From G965267425 sp965267425 (lineage in GTDB: Bacteria > Bacteroidota > Bacteroidia > Flavobacteriales_E > Vicingaceae), in assembly GCA_965267425.1 (NCBI GenBank), contig OZ253959.1, forward strand, positions 1,302,001 through 1,366,000: a DNA stretch of 64,000 nucleotides, in the 5' to 3' direction. Each line of letters opens with the position of its first letter. Positions within the stretch are counted from its first letter, which is position 1. The translations under genes were made by a program, and so were the position numbers. The notes below the pieces were generated by a model that had not been told where the DNA came from, made no database searches, and worked only from the letters and a program-made list of their open reading frames with translations. This document shows, one piece after another, positions 18,092 through 26,956 of the stretch.

Positions 18092-18889
18092 ATGAATTAC
18101 CTGGGAAAAAATTTAAAATGGTTGCGTAAGCAGGGTGGTCTTACACAGGCTGATTTGGCTACTCATATTGGGGTGAAGAGATCGTTAATTGGTGCTTATG
18201 AGGAGGGTAGGGCTGAGCCTCGTTTGCTTACGATACGCAGTATTTGTCAATATTTCAATGTAAGTCTTGACGATTTGGTAAACCAGGAGATGAGTAATGA
18301 AAGTGCTGGTTCTGTTTCGGATTACCGGGGTGAGCAGTTGCGTTTATTGCCTTTGGTGGTAGATGAGACAGATGAAAAAGAATTAGCAACAATAGTACCT
18401 GTAAAGGCTGCAGCAGGTTATTTAAATGGTTATGGAGATATCGGTTACATTGAGAGTCTCCCAAGATTTCGAATGCCCTTTCCCGAGCTCCCGGAAGATC
18501 GCACGTATCGCCTTTTTCAGATTCGGGGCGACAGTATGCTGCCCGTGCCTCCGGGAGCTTATGTAGTCAGTGAGTATGTACAGGACTGGGGTACATTAAA
18601 GAATGATGATTGTTATGTGGTCATTACCAAGGTAGAGGGTGTTGTATACAAACGCATTGAAAACAAGATTTCGGAAAGTGGAGAATTATTATTGAAATCG
18701 GACAATCCTGAGTATGATCCTTACACTGTACGTATTGATCAGGTACTAGAAGTTTGGAAAGCATTGGGGTATACTACGTTTGAGCTTCCCCATCACCGGC
18801 CGGCATCCATGGGTTTTGATCGTCTTTCGGAAGTGGTGGTGGAGCTTAAACGAGAAATTGACACACTGAAGCAACAGAAACCTTCATAG
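18092..18889 (+). CDS. XRE-S24 LexA-like self-cleaving repressor
   Basis: A 265-aa fusion of an XRE helix-turn-helix (residues 4-65, LTQADLATHIGVKRSLIGAYE) and an S24 LexA/UmuD-type peptidase domain. The likely autocleavage site is Ala108-Gly109 (PVKAAAGYLNG), the nucleophile Ser148 (RGDSMLP) and the general base Lys187 (VVYKRIE). The spacings of 40 and 39 residues are close to those in LexA and UmuD. It is expected to repress the dnaE-dinB genes downstream and be inactivated by RecA-dependent self-cleavage after DNA damage. The C-terminus has an extra coiled-coil-like tail (RLSEVVVELKREIDTLKQQ). The RecA dependence is family knowledge, not seen here. Confidence 0.9.
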   Translation: MNYLGKNLKWLRKQGGLTQADLATHIGVKRSLIGAYEEGRAEPRLLTIRSICQYFNVSLDDLVNQEMSNESAGSVSDYRGEQLRLLPLVVDETDEKELATIVPVKAAAGYLNGYGDIGYIESLPRFRMPFPELPEDRTYRLFQIRGDSMLPVPPGAYVVSEYVQDWGTLKNDDCYVVITKVEGVVYKRIENKISESGELLLKSDNPEYDPYTVRIDQVLEVWKALGYTTFELPHHRPASMGFDRLSEVVVELKREIDTLKQQKPS

Positions 18890-18904
18890 TGATTTATTGA
18901 CATG

Positions 18905-18955
18905 TCGGGTGTACAGACCCGGCTATTCATGCGGTTTTTCCGCTAAAATTCGGGT
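18905..18955 (+). promoter_or_regulatory. Leader with mutually exclusive hairpins before dnaE
   Basis: CGGGT (18906-18910) pairs with ACCCG (18917-18921). A second small hairpin GCGG-TTTTT-CCGC spans 18931-18943. TCGGGT occurs again at 18950-18955, three bases before the dnaE ATG, so ACCCG could pair with either copy. Pairing with the second would cover the ribosome-binding region. A translational switch is a possibility only; the stems are short. Confidence 0.3.
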
Positions 18956-18958
18956 AAT

Positions 18959-21900
18959 ATGTACTTAAACACACATTCGTATTACAGCCTGAGGTATGGC
19001 GTAATGTCAGTAAAACGGCTTCTTGAAACGGCTGTTCGATGTGGGCATGACACCATAGCACTTACGGATATCAATACCACATCGGCCTGTTTGGATTTTG
19101 TACGCCGATCCACTCAGTTTGGTATACGACCTGTGTTGGGTATTGATTTCAGAAATGGTCAGTATCGCCAGTATGTGGGTATTGCCCGTAACAACGAAGG
19201 GTTTTCTGAACTCAACGCTTTTTTGTCAGCACATCTTCATAGTGGAGAGGCATTTCCGGAGCAGGCTCCTCAACTGTCCAATGCATATTTTATTTATCCC
19301 TGGGCAAATTTTTCCGGTAAAACCATTCGGGAAAATGAATACCTGGGTGTTTCTCCGGCTGATTTGTTTCGGTTTAAACGGGCACGGTTTTCAGCTTTCC
19401 CTGAAAAGGTATTGGCATTTCATACGGCTACATTTTCAGGCACACATAAGGATTTTAATACCCATCGATTGTTGCGGGCCATTGACAACAATACCTTACT
19501 CAGCAAGCTGCCACAGCATGAAGAAGGAGACAGGGGAGATGTGATGCATAGCCGAGAGGAGATGTTGCAACTATATGAGGCTTTTCCACACCTTATTGAA
19601 AACACCATGCGATTGCTGGATGCCTGCAGTATACAATTTGAATTTGGGGAAGGACGTCCACATAAAAATCAGAAAACGTATTTGGGTAGTGAGGAAGAGG
19701 ATTATGCCAAAATAGAGTCCTTGTGTTATGAGGGTCTTTCATACCGGTATCCAAATGGAGGAGAAAAAATTCATGAGCGGTTGCGAAATGAGTTGGAGAT
19801 CATTCGTCAAAAGGGTTTTCTCTCGTATTTTCTTATCAACTGGGACATTACACGTTATGCCCGGCATAAGAATTATTTTTATGTAGGTCGTGGAAGCGGG
19901 GCCAACAGTTTGGTGGCGTATCTATTGCGTATTACGGATGTAGATCCAATTGAGCTGGACTTGTACTTTGAGCGATTTATCAATTTATACCGTAAAAACC
20001 CACCGGATTTTGACATTGATTTTTCCTGGCGCGATCGCGATGATGTAACTGCATATATATTTAAAACGTTTCCTCATACGGCTTTACTGGCTACGTACAA
20101 CACATTTAAATACAGAGCAGTCATTCGTGAATTGGGCAAGGTCTTTGGTTTACCCAAGCATGAGATTGATGTATTGAGTGATGGCAAGCATCATAAAGTC
20201 TATGCCGATGAAATGGCACAATTGGTTTTAAAGTATGGCAGATGGATTGAAGAATTTCCCAGCCATTTGAGCATTCATGCCGGAGGCATCATTATTTCCG
20301 AGCAACCCATTTCTGCTTACAGTGCCACCTTTATGCCACCCAAGGGTTATCCTACTACGCAGTTTGATATGGTCATTGCTGAAGATGTGGGTCTTTACAA
20401 GTTTGACATTTTAAGCCAGCGAGGTTTGGGCAAAATCAGGGATGCACTTGAAGTGATTTCTGACAATCATCCTACCACACCTCCTATTGACATTCATGAT
20501 ATTCAGCGATTTAAGCAAGATGAAAAGATAAAGTCCCTCTTAAAAAATGCGCGTGCCATTGGTTGTTTTTATGTGGAATCTCCGGCAATGCGTATGTTGC
20601 TCAAAAAGCTAAAAGTAGATGATTACCTGGGGCTTGTGGCAGCTAGCTCTGTGATACGTCCCGGGGTGGCCAAATCGGGGATGATGCGTGAATACATTTT
20701 GCGATTCCGTTATCCTGAGAAACGCAAAGAGGCACATCCTGTGATGATGGAAATTATGCCTGACACATTTGGCGTAATGGTTTACCAGGAAGATGTGATT
20801 AAAGTGGCGCATTATTTTGCCGGGTTAACATTGGGTGAAGCTGATATGTTACGACGAGGGATGTCTGGGAAATTCCGATCCCGGGAAGAATTTCAGAAAG
20901 TAAAACAGCAGTTTTTCAGCAATTGCAGAGAGCGTGGTCATGATGATAAGCTGACCAGTGAAATATGGCGTCAGGTAGAGAGCTTTGCCGGGTATGCTTT
21001 TGCAAAAGGGCATTCTGCTTCGTATGCTGTAGAAAGTTATCAGAGTCTTTTTTTAAAAGCACATTATCCTCTTGAATACATGGTGGCTACTATCAATAAT
21101 TTCGGTGGGTTTTACCGTACAGAGTTGTATGTACATGAAGCCCGCATGCACGGAGCTACTATTGAGGCACCATGTGTGAATAACAGTGACATGGGAACCA
21201 TCATTTACGGCACCTGTATATACCTGGGGTTTGGTCTGGTTAAGGATCTGGAGACTCGTACCATTGTATCTTTTGTTAAGGAGCGTATTCAGGGTGGGAA
21301 GTATAACTCTGTGGAGGACTTTGTAAGTCGTGTGCCGGTATCCCTGGAACAATTGCGTATTCTGGTTCGTGTGGGAGCTTTTCGGTTTACGGGAAAATCC
21401 AAAAAAGCATTGATGTGGGATGCTCATTTTTTGCTCGGACATACACGTAAATCCAAACCTGAGAAGTCCTTATTTGTAGAAAGTTCCAAACATTTTAAGC
21501 TTCCGGAACTGTATACAGCTGCTCATGAAGAGGCTTTTGAACAGATGGAACTCATTGGTTTTCCCCTGGGAGATCCTTTTGATTTGATTGTAGATCAGGA
21601 TAAGCATAAAGAAGTGCTGTCGGTGGATTTGGAGCTCCACCTCGGTAAGGAAGTACACATCAAAGGATATTTGGTAACGGCTAAAAACACGACTACTTCG
21701 GGAGGTAAACAAATGTATTTCGGAACGTTTCTCGATCGAAAGGGTCATTTTCTTGATACGGTGCATTTTCCACAAGTGGCGGCAGGATATCCTTTTCGTG
21801 GCAGAGGGATTTATGGCATGACGGGAAAAGTAGTAGAGGAATTTGGCTTTTACAGCATTGAAGTACGTTCGATGCAAAAGGAACCTATGATAGAAGACCC

Positions 21901-21976
21901 CAGGTATGCCGAAAACAATGAATATAAAAACGATAAAAAATTTAAACCTGACAACCTGAATCATGCATCAGAATGA
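18959..21976 (+). CDS. dnaE: DNA polymerase III alpha-type polymerase, damage-inducible (DnaE2-like)
   Basis: A 1005-aa C-family DNA polymerase, shorter than replicative DnaE. The N-terminal PHP domain begins LNTHSYYSL and has ALTDINTT, where replicative enzymes have paired histidines (HxH and ALTDH), so the PHP metal site is partly degenerate. The palm domain carries the GRGSGANSLVAYLL and PDFDIDFSWRDRDDV blocks with the catalytic aspartates. The later AFAKGHSASYA motif and an OB-fold region are also present. It follows the LexA-like repressor and overlaps the dinB start by 14 bp. That context and size point to an error-prone, SOS-induced DnaE2/ImuC-type enzyme. Confidence 0.93.
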   Translation: MYLNTHSYYSLRYGVMSVKRLLETAVRCGHDTIALTDINTTSACLDFVRRSTQFGIRPVLGIDFRNGQYRQYVGIARNNEGFSELNAFLSAHLHSGEAFPEQAPQLSNAYFIYPWANFSGKTIRENEYLGVSPADLFRFKRARFSAFPEKVLAFHTATFSGTHKDFNTHRLLRAIDNNTLLSKLPQHEEGDRGDVMHSREEMLQLYEAFPHLIENTMRLLDACSIQFEFGEGRPHKNQKTYLGSEEEDYAKIESLCYEGLSYRYPNGGEKIHERLRNELEIIRQKGFLSYFLINWDITRYARHKNYFYVGRGSGANSLVAYLLRITDVDPIELDLYFERFINLYRKNPPDFDIDFSWRDRDDVTAYIFKTFPHTALLATYNTFKYRAVIRELGKVFGLPKHEIDVLSDGKHHKVYADEMAQLVLKYGRWIEEFPSHLSIHAGGIIISEQPISAYSATFMPPKGYPTTQFDMVIAEDVGLYKFDILSQRGLGKIRDALEVISDNHPTTPPIDIHDIQRFKQDEKIKSLLKNARAIGCFYVESPAMRMLLKKLKVDDYLGLVAASSVIRPGVAKSGMMREYILRFRYPEKRKEAHPVMMEIMPDTFGVMVYQEDVIKVAHYFAGLTLGEADMLRRGMSGKFRSREEFQKVKQQFFSNCRERGHDDKLTSEIWRQVESFAGYAFAKGHSASYAVESYQSLFLKAHYPLEYMVATINNFGGFYRTELYVHEARMHGATIEAPCVNNSDMGTIIYGTCIYLGFGLVKDLETRTIVSFVKERIQGGKYNSVEDFVSRVPVSLEQLRILVRVGAFRFTGKSKKALMWDAHFLLGHTRKSKPEKSLFVESSKHFKLPELYTAAHEEAFEQMELIGFPLGDPFDLIVDQDKHKEVLSVDLELHLGKEVHIKGYLVTAKNTTTSGGKQMYFGTFLDRKGHFLDTVHFPQVAAGYPFRGRGIYGMTGKVVEEFGFYSIEVRSMQKEPMIEDPRYAENNEYKNDKKFKPDNLNHASE

Positions 21977-23183
21977 CAAGTCGATCGTTCATATGGATTT
22001 GGACACGTTTTTTGTGTCTGTAGAACGACTTATTGATAGCCGTCTCAACAACAAACCTATTCTTATTGGAGGGGTGACCGATCGTGGAGTGGTTGCTTCC
22101 TGTAGTTATGAAGCACGTGTGTTTGGTATTCACTCTGCCATGCCTATGAAAATGGCCCGCCAACTTTGTCCCGAAGCAATTGTTATCAAAGGCAATACCG
22201 CTAACTACACCAAGTATTCACACATGGTTACGGACATTATTAAGGAAGAAGTTCCTTTGTATGAAAAAACATCCATTGACGAATTCTACCTTGATCTCAG
22301 TGGTATGGATCGATTTTTTGGATGTTTTAAGCTGGCCAGTGAAATACGTCATAAAATCATTCGTGAAACAGGACTGCCAATTTCATTTGGACAATCGATC
22401 AACAAAACCGTATCTAAGGTAGCTACCGGAGAGGCCAAGCCAAATAATCAAATCAAAATTTCATCGGGAGATGAGAAGCCATTTCTTTTTCCACTGTCTG
22501 TAAAGAAGATTCCCATGGTAGGGGATAAGACCTATCAAACATTGCGTAACCTGGGGATCAAAACCATTGGTACGGTACAGGAAATGCCTATGGATTTAAT
22601 GGAGCGTGTGTTCGGAAAAAACGGACGTATAATCTGGAAAAAAGCAAACGGTATTGATAATAGCCCGGTTATTGCATACAGTGAGCGCAAATCGATTTCT
22701 ACTGAACGGACTTTTGATCGGGATACCATAGATGTTGAAAAGCTGCGGGGCATACTTACGGCAATGGCTGAAAACCTTGCCTTTCAATTGCGCAGGGGAG
22801 AAAAATTGACGGCATGTGTGACGGTAAAAATTCGTTATTCCGATTTTAATACGCAGACACTGCAAAGTCGTATTCCCTATACTTCTGCAGATCATATTCT
22901 CATTGAAAAAGTATTAAACCTTTTTGATCGCGTTTACAACAAGCGTTTATTGGTACGCTTGGTAGGTGTGCGTTTCAGTCATCTGGTCAATGGAGGTTAC
23001 CAAATCAATCTGTTTGAAGACTCCACACAAATTATCCGATTGTACCAGGCCATGGACAAGATACGTGAACGTTACGGCGACCGGAAGGTGATGCGGGCTT
23101 CAGGCATGTTGGCCAGAAGCATTAGCCGGTTTAATCCATTTACGGGAGAACCCCCTCCATTGTTGGCAAACCGAAGGCAATGA
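21963..23183 (+). CDS. dinB: Y-family DNA polymerase (DinB/Pol IV-like), active site intact
   Basis: A 406-aa translesion polymerase. Catalytic acidic residues are present: Asp12 in HMDLDTFF and Asp106-Glu107 in TSIDEFYLD. The steric block GVVASCSYEARVFGIHSAMPM is typical for Pol IV. A beta-clamp-binding motif QINLF lies at about residues 347-351, before a conserved C-terminal tail (ERYGDRKVMRASGM). In classical ImuB the acidic residues are lost, so this is not an ImuB. It overlaps dnaE by 14 bp and the next gene by 4 bp, which indicates translational coupling. Confidence 0.95.
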   Translation: MHQNDKSIVHMDLDTFFVSVERLIDSRLNNKPILIGGVTDRGVVASCSYEARVFGIHSAMPMKMARQLCPEAIVIKGNTANYTKYSHMVTDIIKEEVPLYEKTSIDEFYLDLSGMDRFFGCFKLASEIRHKIIRETGLPISFGQSINKTVSKVATGEAKPNNQIKISSGDEKPFLFPLSVKKIPMVGDKTYQTLRNLGIKTIGTVQEMPMDLMERVFGKNGRIIWKKANGIDNSPVIAYSERKSISTERTFDRDTIDVEKLRGILTAMAENLAFQLRRGEKLTACVTVKIRYSDFNTQTLQSRIPYTSADHILIEKVLNLFDRVYNKRLLVRLVGVRFSHLVNGGYQINLFEDSTQIIRLYQAMDKIRERYGDRKVMRASGMLARSISRFNPFTGEPPPLLANRRQ

Positions 23184-24250
23184 AAAAAGACCAAACGCAT
23201 ATCAAAGGAAGGGGTGCACAACACAATACCACCAACCGATTTCTGAAAGACGAGTTGATCTATGATGCCGAAATGTTGCTTCCGGGAAAAAACCACCCGG
23301 AACACTCCAAAACACAATACATCTCTATTTTTCCTAAAACCATTATCAACAAAGTAGATAGTCCGGATGTTGGAATGGATTATTCCATCAATCCCTATCA
23401 AGGTTGTGAACATGGGTGTGCATACTGTTATGCCCGCAATACACATGAATTCTGGGGATATAGTGCAGGAATAGAATTTGAACAAAAAATATTGGTCAAA
23501 GAAAACGTGCCTGAACTTTTGTTAAAAAAGCTGGCGAATAAAAACTGGATAGTTAAACCCATCACATTATCTGGAAATACAGATTGCTATCAACCTGCGG
23601 AACGCAAATACAAAATCACCAGAAGAATTTTGGAAATCATGTTGGAATGTCAACATCCCGTGGGCATCATTACCAAAAATAGTCTCATCACTAGAGACCT
23701 CGATATCATTCAGCCGCTAAATGACCTTAACCTGATTAAAGTAAATATATCATTGACAACATTGGATGATAAACTTCGTCAAAAGCTGGAACCACGAACC
23801 GCATCCGTAGCTCAGCGATTAAAAACCATTCAGACATTGTCATCATATGGTGTGCCGGTCAACGTGATGCTTGCTCCCATTATTCCGGGAATCAACAGTG
23901 ATGAAATTCCCGCTATGGTTGAGCGTGTAGCGCAGTTAGGGGCCAAAGATGTTAATTGCATCATGGTTAGATTAAATGGGCGAGTAGCTGAAATATTCAC
24001 CAACTGGATCGAAAAAACGTTTCCTGAAAAAAGTGCCAAAGTGCTTAGTTTGATCAAGCAAGGGCATGACGGAAAGTTAAATGATAGTCGATTTGGAACC
24101 CGAATGAGGGGAACAGGTCCGTATATGAAACAACTTGGTCAATTGTTAAAAGTTCTCAAACAAAGACATTTTAAACAGGTCAACATGGACCCATACAATA
24201 CCGGAATATTCAAACCTCCGGGAAAAAGTGGTCAGCTACGATTGTTTTAG
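23180..24250 (+). CDS. SPL-like radical SAM protein, PA0069 family
   Basis: A 356-aa radical S-adenosylmethionine protein. The [4Fe-4S] site is the C-x3-C-x2-C motif in GCEHGCAYCYAR, and the fold has the HEFWGYSAG block and a TIM-barrel pattern that continues to RRILEIM, NVMLAPIIPGINSDEIP and FGTRMRGTGPYM. It belongs to the family annotated as PA0069/SplB-related radical SAM. The start codon overlaps the dinB stop (ATGA), so it is the fourth gene of the repressor-dnaE-dinB operon. A role in nucleic-acid repair is suggested only by this context and by distant likeness to spore photoproduct lyase. Confidence 0.87.
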   Translation: MKKDQTHIKGRGAQHNTTNRFLKDELIYDAEMLLPGKNHPEHSKTQYISIFPKTIINKVDSPDVGMDYSINPYQGCEHGCAYCYARNTHEFWGYSAGIEFEQKILVKENVPELLLKKLANKNWIVKPITLSGNTDCYQPAERKYKITRRILEIMLECQHPVGIITKNSLITRDLDIIQPLNDLNLIKVNISLTTLDDKLRQKLEPRTASVAQRLKTIQTLSSYGVPVNVMLAPIIPGINSDEIPAMVERVAQLGAKDVNCIMVRLNGRVAEIFTNWIEKTFPEKSAKVLSLIKQGHDGKLNDSRFGTRMRGTGPYMKQLGQLLKVLKQRHFKQVNMDPYNTGIFKPPGKSGQLRLF

Positions 24251-24766
24251 CTTGTCCAATTGACGAAGTATTTTCTTTCCCCTACTTTTGAATCCTGCCG
24301 AACCATAGGGCATTTGTTCCTCAATCAACGGTCTTAGTTCATTTGCCAAGTCGGGCTCTTGTTTACATGCTTGTGATAATACGGTCATGGCAAATACTTT
24401 AACCGCAATGGGTTGTTCTGCTGAGGCCAATAATTCAAAAGAGATGTTTACCAAAGGACCCAACAAGTCACCTTCAATCGTTTTGTTCTGTAAAATGCGC
24501 AAGGAGTTTCTCAATACAGAAACAGGAGTATCATGCGCAAGATTCAGGATCATTTTTTCATAATGAGGTTCTAGAAGATGAGGGTATTTGTCTGCGCTTT
24601 TACTCAATACCCACGCTGATCTTTGCACAAGTCGTGATGTTCCATTGAAGAAACCATCCATGAGTTGGTCGAATCGTTCCGGATCATTTCCAATGTAAGC
24701 AACAGCTGCTTCAGCAGTGCTTTTTCCAAAGTACTCTGATTTCATTAAAAAATCACCAATGTTCAT
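24236..24766 (-). CDS. HEAT-repeat-like protein of unknown function
   Basis: A 176-aa all-helical protein without signal peptide. Repeated helices such as RLVQRSAWVLSKSADKYPHLL, SVLRNSLRILQNKTIE and PIAVKVFAMTVLSQACKQEPDL have the spacing of HEAT/armadillo or DNA-alkylation-repair-like repeats. No catalytic motif is visible. Its stop overlaps the end of the radical SAM gene by 15 bp on the opposite strand. Function unknown. Confidence 0.6.
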   Translation of the reverse strand: MNIGDFLMKSEYFGKSTAEAAVAYIGNDPERFDQLMDGFFNGTSRLVQRSAWVLSKSADKYPHLLEPHYEKMILNLAHDTPVSVLRNSLRILQNKTIEGDLLGPLVNISFELLASAEQPIAVKVFAMTVLSQACKQEPDLANELRPLIEEQMPYGSAGFKSRGKKILRQLDKLKQS

Positions 24767-24827
24767 TTGTCAGAAAATAAGAAAAGGCAAATTTTCTAAA
24801 TCAGAAGGTAAATCAAAAGAAATTCAA

Positions 24828-25151
24828 TTAATAAATCTCCAATACCTCATTAAGGCATATGTCATTTTCAGAAATGAGGAAATCCGGATCATTGAGTAGG
24901 TGTAACCGATCAATCAAATACTCACGTAATTCAATATTGGCTGAGAGTTCTTCCAATTGTTTGTTCGTCAGTAAACGTCCTGCAATTCCGATAATGACTC
25001 GCGGATTACAATTTGTACATAAGTAATGAAACGATTCTGATTTTGGCCTGATTGGAATCGGAATCATGTGTGACTCACATAACACACAGTATTCATCTTT
25101 TAAAATGTGAGGAACATAACCGTGGTAGTGAGGTAAATTAAATTTTCCCAT
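24828..25151 (-). CDS. Small protein with C-x2-C...C-x2-C zinc-ribbon pattern
   Basis: A 107-aa predicted cytosolic protein. CVLC (near residue 20) and CTNC (near 46) form a probable structural zinc site. The remainder is helical with SANIELREYLIDRLHLL. I do not recognise the family. It is 62 bp upstream of the HEAT-like gene on the same strand and may be co-transcribed with it. Confidence 0.55.
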   Translation of the reverse strand: MGKFNLPHYHGYVPHILKDEYCVLCESHMIPIPIRPKSESFHYLCTNCNPRVIIGIAGRLLTNKQLEELSANIELREYLIDRLHLLNDPDFLISENDICLNEVLEIY

Positions 25152-25245
25152 TGTTAGCGTGTTTTGTTATACAAGATCCCTGGCTATGATTACCATGTAT
25201 ATCAACGGTAACGGGACATACAAGATACACATAAATACTCAGTTA

Positions 25246-25279
25246 TTTGTTTTTTCGCCGTAATTAAATTGTAAATTTA
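25246..25279 (+). promoter_or_regulatory. Candidate sigma-A promoter of the SDR gene
   Basis: TTTG at 25246-25249 as -33, a 22-bp spacer, and TAAATTTA at 25272-25279 as a 7-of-8 -7 box. It lies about 70 bp upstream of the ATG. Confidence 0.4.
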
Positions 25280-25349
25280 TTGGGGACAAAATGAAAAGAA
25301 ATTTGTCGACTAAAAATTTGGTTTTATTACTAACTATCAACTTGGATTT

Positions 25350-26012
25350 ATGAAAAATGTATTGATAACAGGAAGCAATCGAGGTATTGGATTAGCAATG
25401 ACAGAACAGTTCATGAAGGCCGGTTGGAAAGTTTGGGCAGGCATGAGGAAAATAGGTGAATCACAGGTGGAAGAATTGTACGTCCCCATTGAATTGGATG
25501 TGTTGAATTCCAGCTCCATTCAGCAAGTTGCGGATCAAATTGATCAAGTTGATGGAAAATTAGATGTCCTGATCAACAATGCTGGAATCATTGATCATGA
25601 AACCTTGATGAATTCATCGGAGGAGGATATCAAACGAATTATGGAAACCAATTTTTATGGTCCGTTTAGAATGATTCAGGGATTGACATCTTTGTTGATC
25701 AAAAGTGAAGATGCCAGGATAGTTAATGTTTCAAGTGGCATGGGTGCTATTCATGATTTACATTCAGGGAATGCAGGATATCGATTGTCGAAGGCGGGTC
25801 TAAACGCGCAAACCATTTTGTGGTCAAAAGATTTGGAATCAAAAGGAATCAAAGTCAATGCCATGTGCCCAGGATGGGTAAAAACGGATATGGGTGGGCA
25901 AGGTGCACCCAGAACACCTGCTCAAGGTGCCGATACGGCCTTTTGGTTGGCCACGGATTCAAACATTCCATCTGGAAAATTCTTCCGTGATCGTTCTGAG
26001 ATATCCTGGTGA
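25350..26012 (+). CDS. Short-chain dehydrogenase/reductase
   Basis: A 220-aa NAD(P)-dependent oxidoreductase of the classical SDR type. The cofactor motif is TGSNRGIG (residues 7-14), followed by NNAG (DVLINNAG), a catalytic serine in VNVSSGMGA and the YxxSK-type active site in GNAGYRLSKAGLN. The post-active-site PGWVKTDMGG block is also present. The substrate cannot be inferred. It is monocistronic and upstream of the restriction-modification pair. Confidence 0.93.
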   Translation: MKNVLITGSNRGIGLAMTEQFMKAGWKVWAGMRKIGESQVEELYVPIELDVLNSSSIQQVADQIDQVDGKLDVLINNAGIIDHETLMNSSEEDIKRIMETNFYGPFRMIQGLTSLLIKSEDARIVNVSSGMGAIHDLHSGNAGYRLSKAGLNAQTILWSKDLESKGIKVNAMCPGWVKTDMGGQGAPRTPAQGADTAFWLATDSNIPSGKFFRDRSEISW

Positions 26013-26098
26013 ATGTTGTTGAAAAAAGCCTGATAAAAACTTAGAATTTTCCTCGCATTGGCTGCTGTTTTCGGTTACTTTTAACATCATCATTTGCC

Positions 26099-26956
26099 AT
26101 GCGGAAAACCCGAAATAAGCCAATCGTAGATATTAAACCATTTCTTAAGTGGGCTGGTGGAAAAAGACAATTACTACCTGAAATCAGGAACTATTTACCC
26201 ACCTCATTCAATCGCTATTTTGAGCCTTTTTTAGGGGCAGGTGCTGTTTTATTCGATTTGAAACCGCAAAGCGCCGTTGTCAATGACACCAATGAAGAGC
26301 TCATTAATTGTTACAGAGCTATTCAGCTATTTCCCAATGAATTAGTTGAGCATCTCAAAAAGCACAAAAATGAGAAAGACTATTTTTATCATATCCGAAG
26401 TTTGGATAGAACGCAGTCATTCAAAGAGCTCACCCAAGTTGAGCGGGCTTCCAGAATTATTTATTTGAATAAAACTTGTTACAATGGTCTCTTTCGCGTG
26501 AATAGTAAGGGGGAGTTTAATGCACCATTTGGCAGATATAAAAATCCGGACATTGTGCAGGAAGATCTGATTTGGTCACTTCATGATTATTTGAATAAAA
26601 ATCAAATCGACTTTTATACCGGTGATTTTGAATCGGCTACGGATGAGGCTGTCCGTGGGGATTTTGTTTATTTTGATCCTCCTTATGATCCTGTTTCTGA
26701 TACTTCTTCGTTCACTGGTTATCAAATGAATCAATTTGGTAAAAACGAACAAAAAAGATTATTGCGGCTTTTTGATCAGCTCACGATGAGAGGATGCAAA
26801 GTAATGCTCAGTAATTCATCCACACCGTTCATTCGCGATCTCTACAAGGATTACAAGATACTCACTATCAGTGCTTATCGATTTATCAATTCCAAGGCTG
26901 AAAAACGTGGAAAAATTGACGAAGTTCTCATTTTAAATTATGAGCCAACAGCGTAA
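26099..26956 (+). CDS. DNA adenine methyltransferase, D12 class (Dam/DpnM-like)
   Basis: A 285-aa adenine-N6 methyltransferase of the D12 (alpha) class. Motif X/N-terminal FLKWAGGKRQLL (residues 15-26), SAM-binding motif I YFEPFLGAGAVLFDL, and catalytic motif IV DPPY (193-196). Relatives are Dam, DpnM and M.EcoRV, which methylate the A of GATC or related sites; the exact target here is unknown. It overlaps the next gene by 17 bp in another frame. That gene is a predicted endonuclease, so this is the protective half of a type II system and not a housekeeping Dam. Confidence 0.93.
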   Translation: MRKTRNKPIVDIKPFLKWAGGKRQLLPEIRNYLPTSFNRYFEPFLGAGAVLFDLKPQSAVVNDTNEELINCYRAIQLFPNELVEHLKKHKNEKDYFYHIRSLDRTQSFKELTQVERASRIIYLNKTCYNGLFRVNSKGEFNAPFGRYKNPDIVQEDLIWSLHDYLNKNQIDFYTGDFESATDEAVRGDFVYFDPPYDPVSDTSSFTGYQMNQFGKNEQKRLLRLFDQLTMRGCKVMLSNSSTPFIRDLYKDYKILTISAYRFINSKAEKRGKIDEVLILNYEPTA

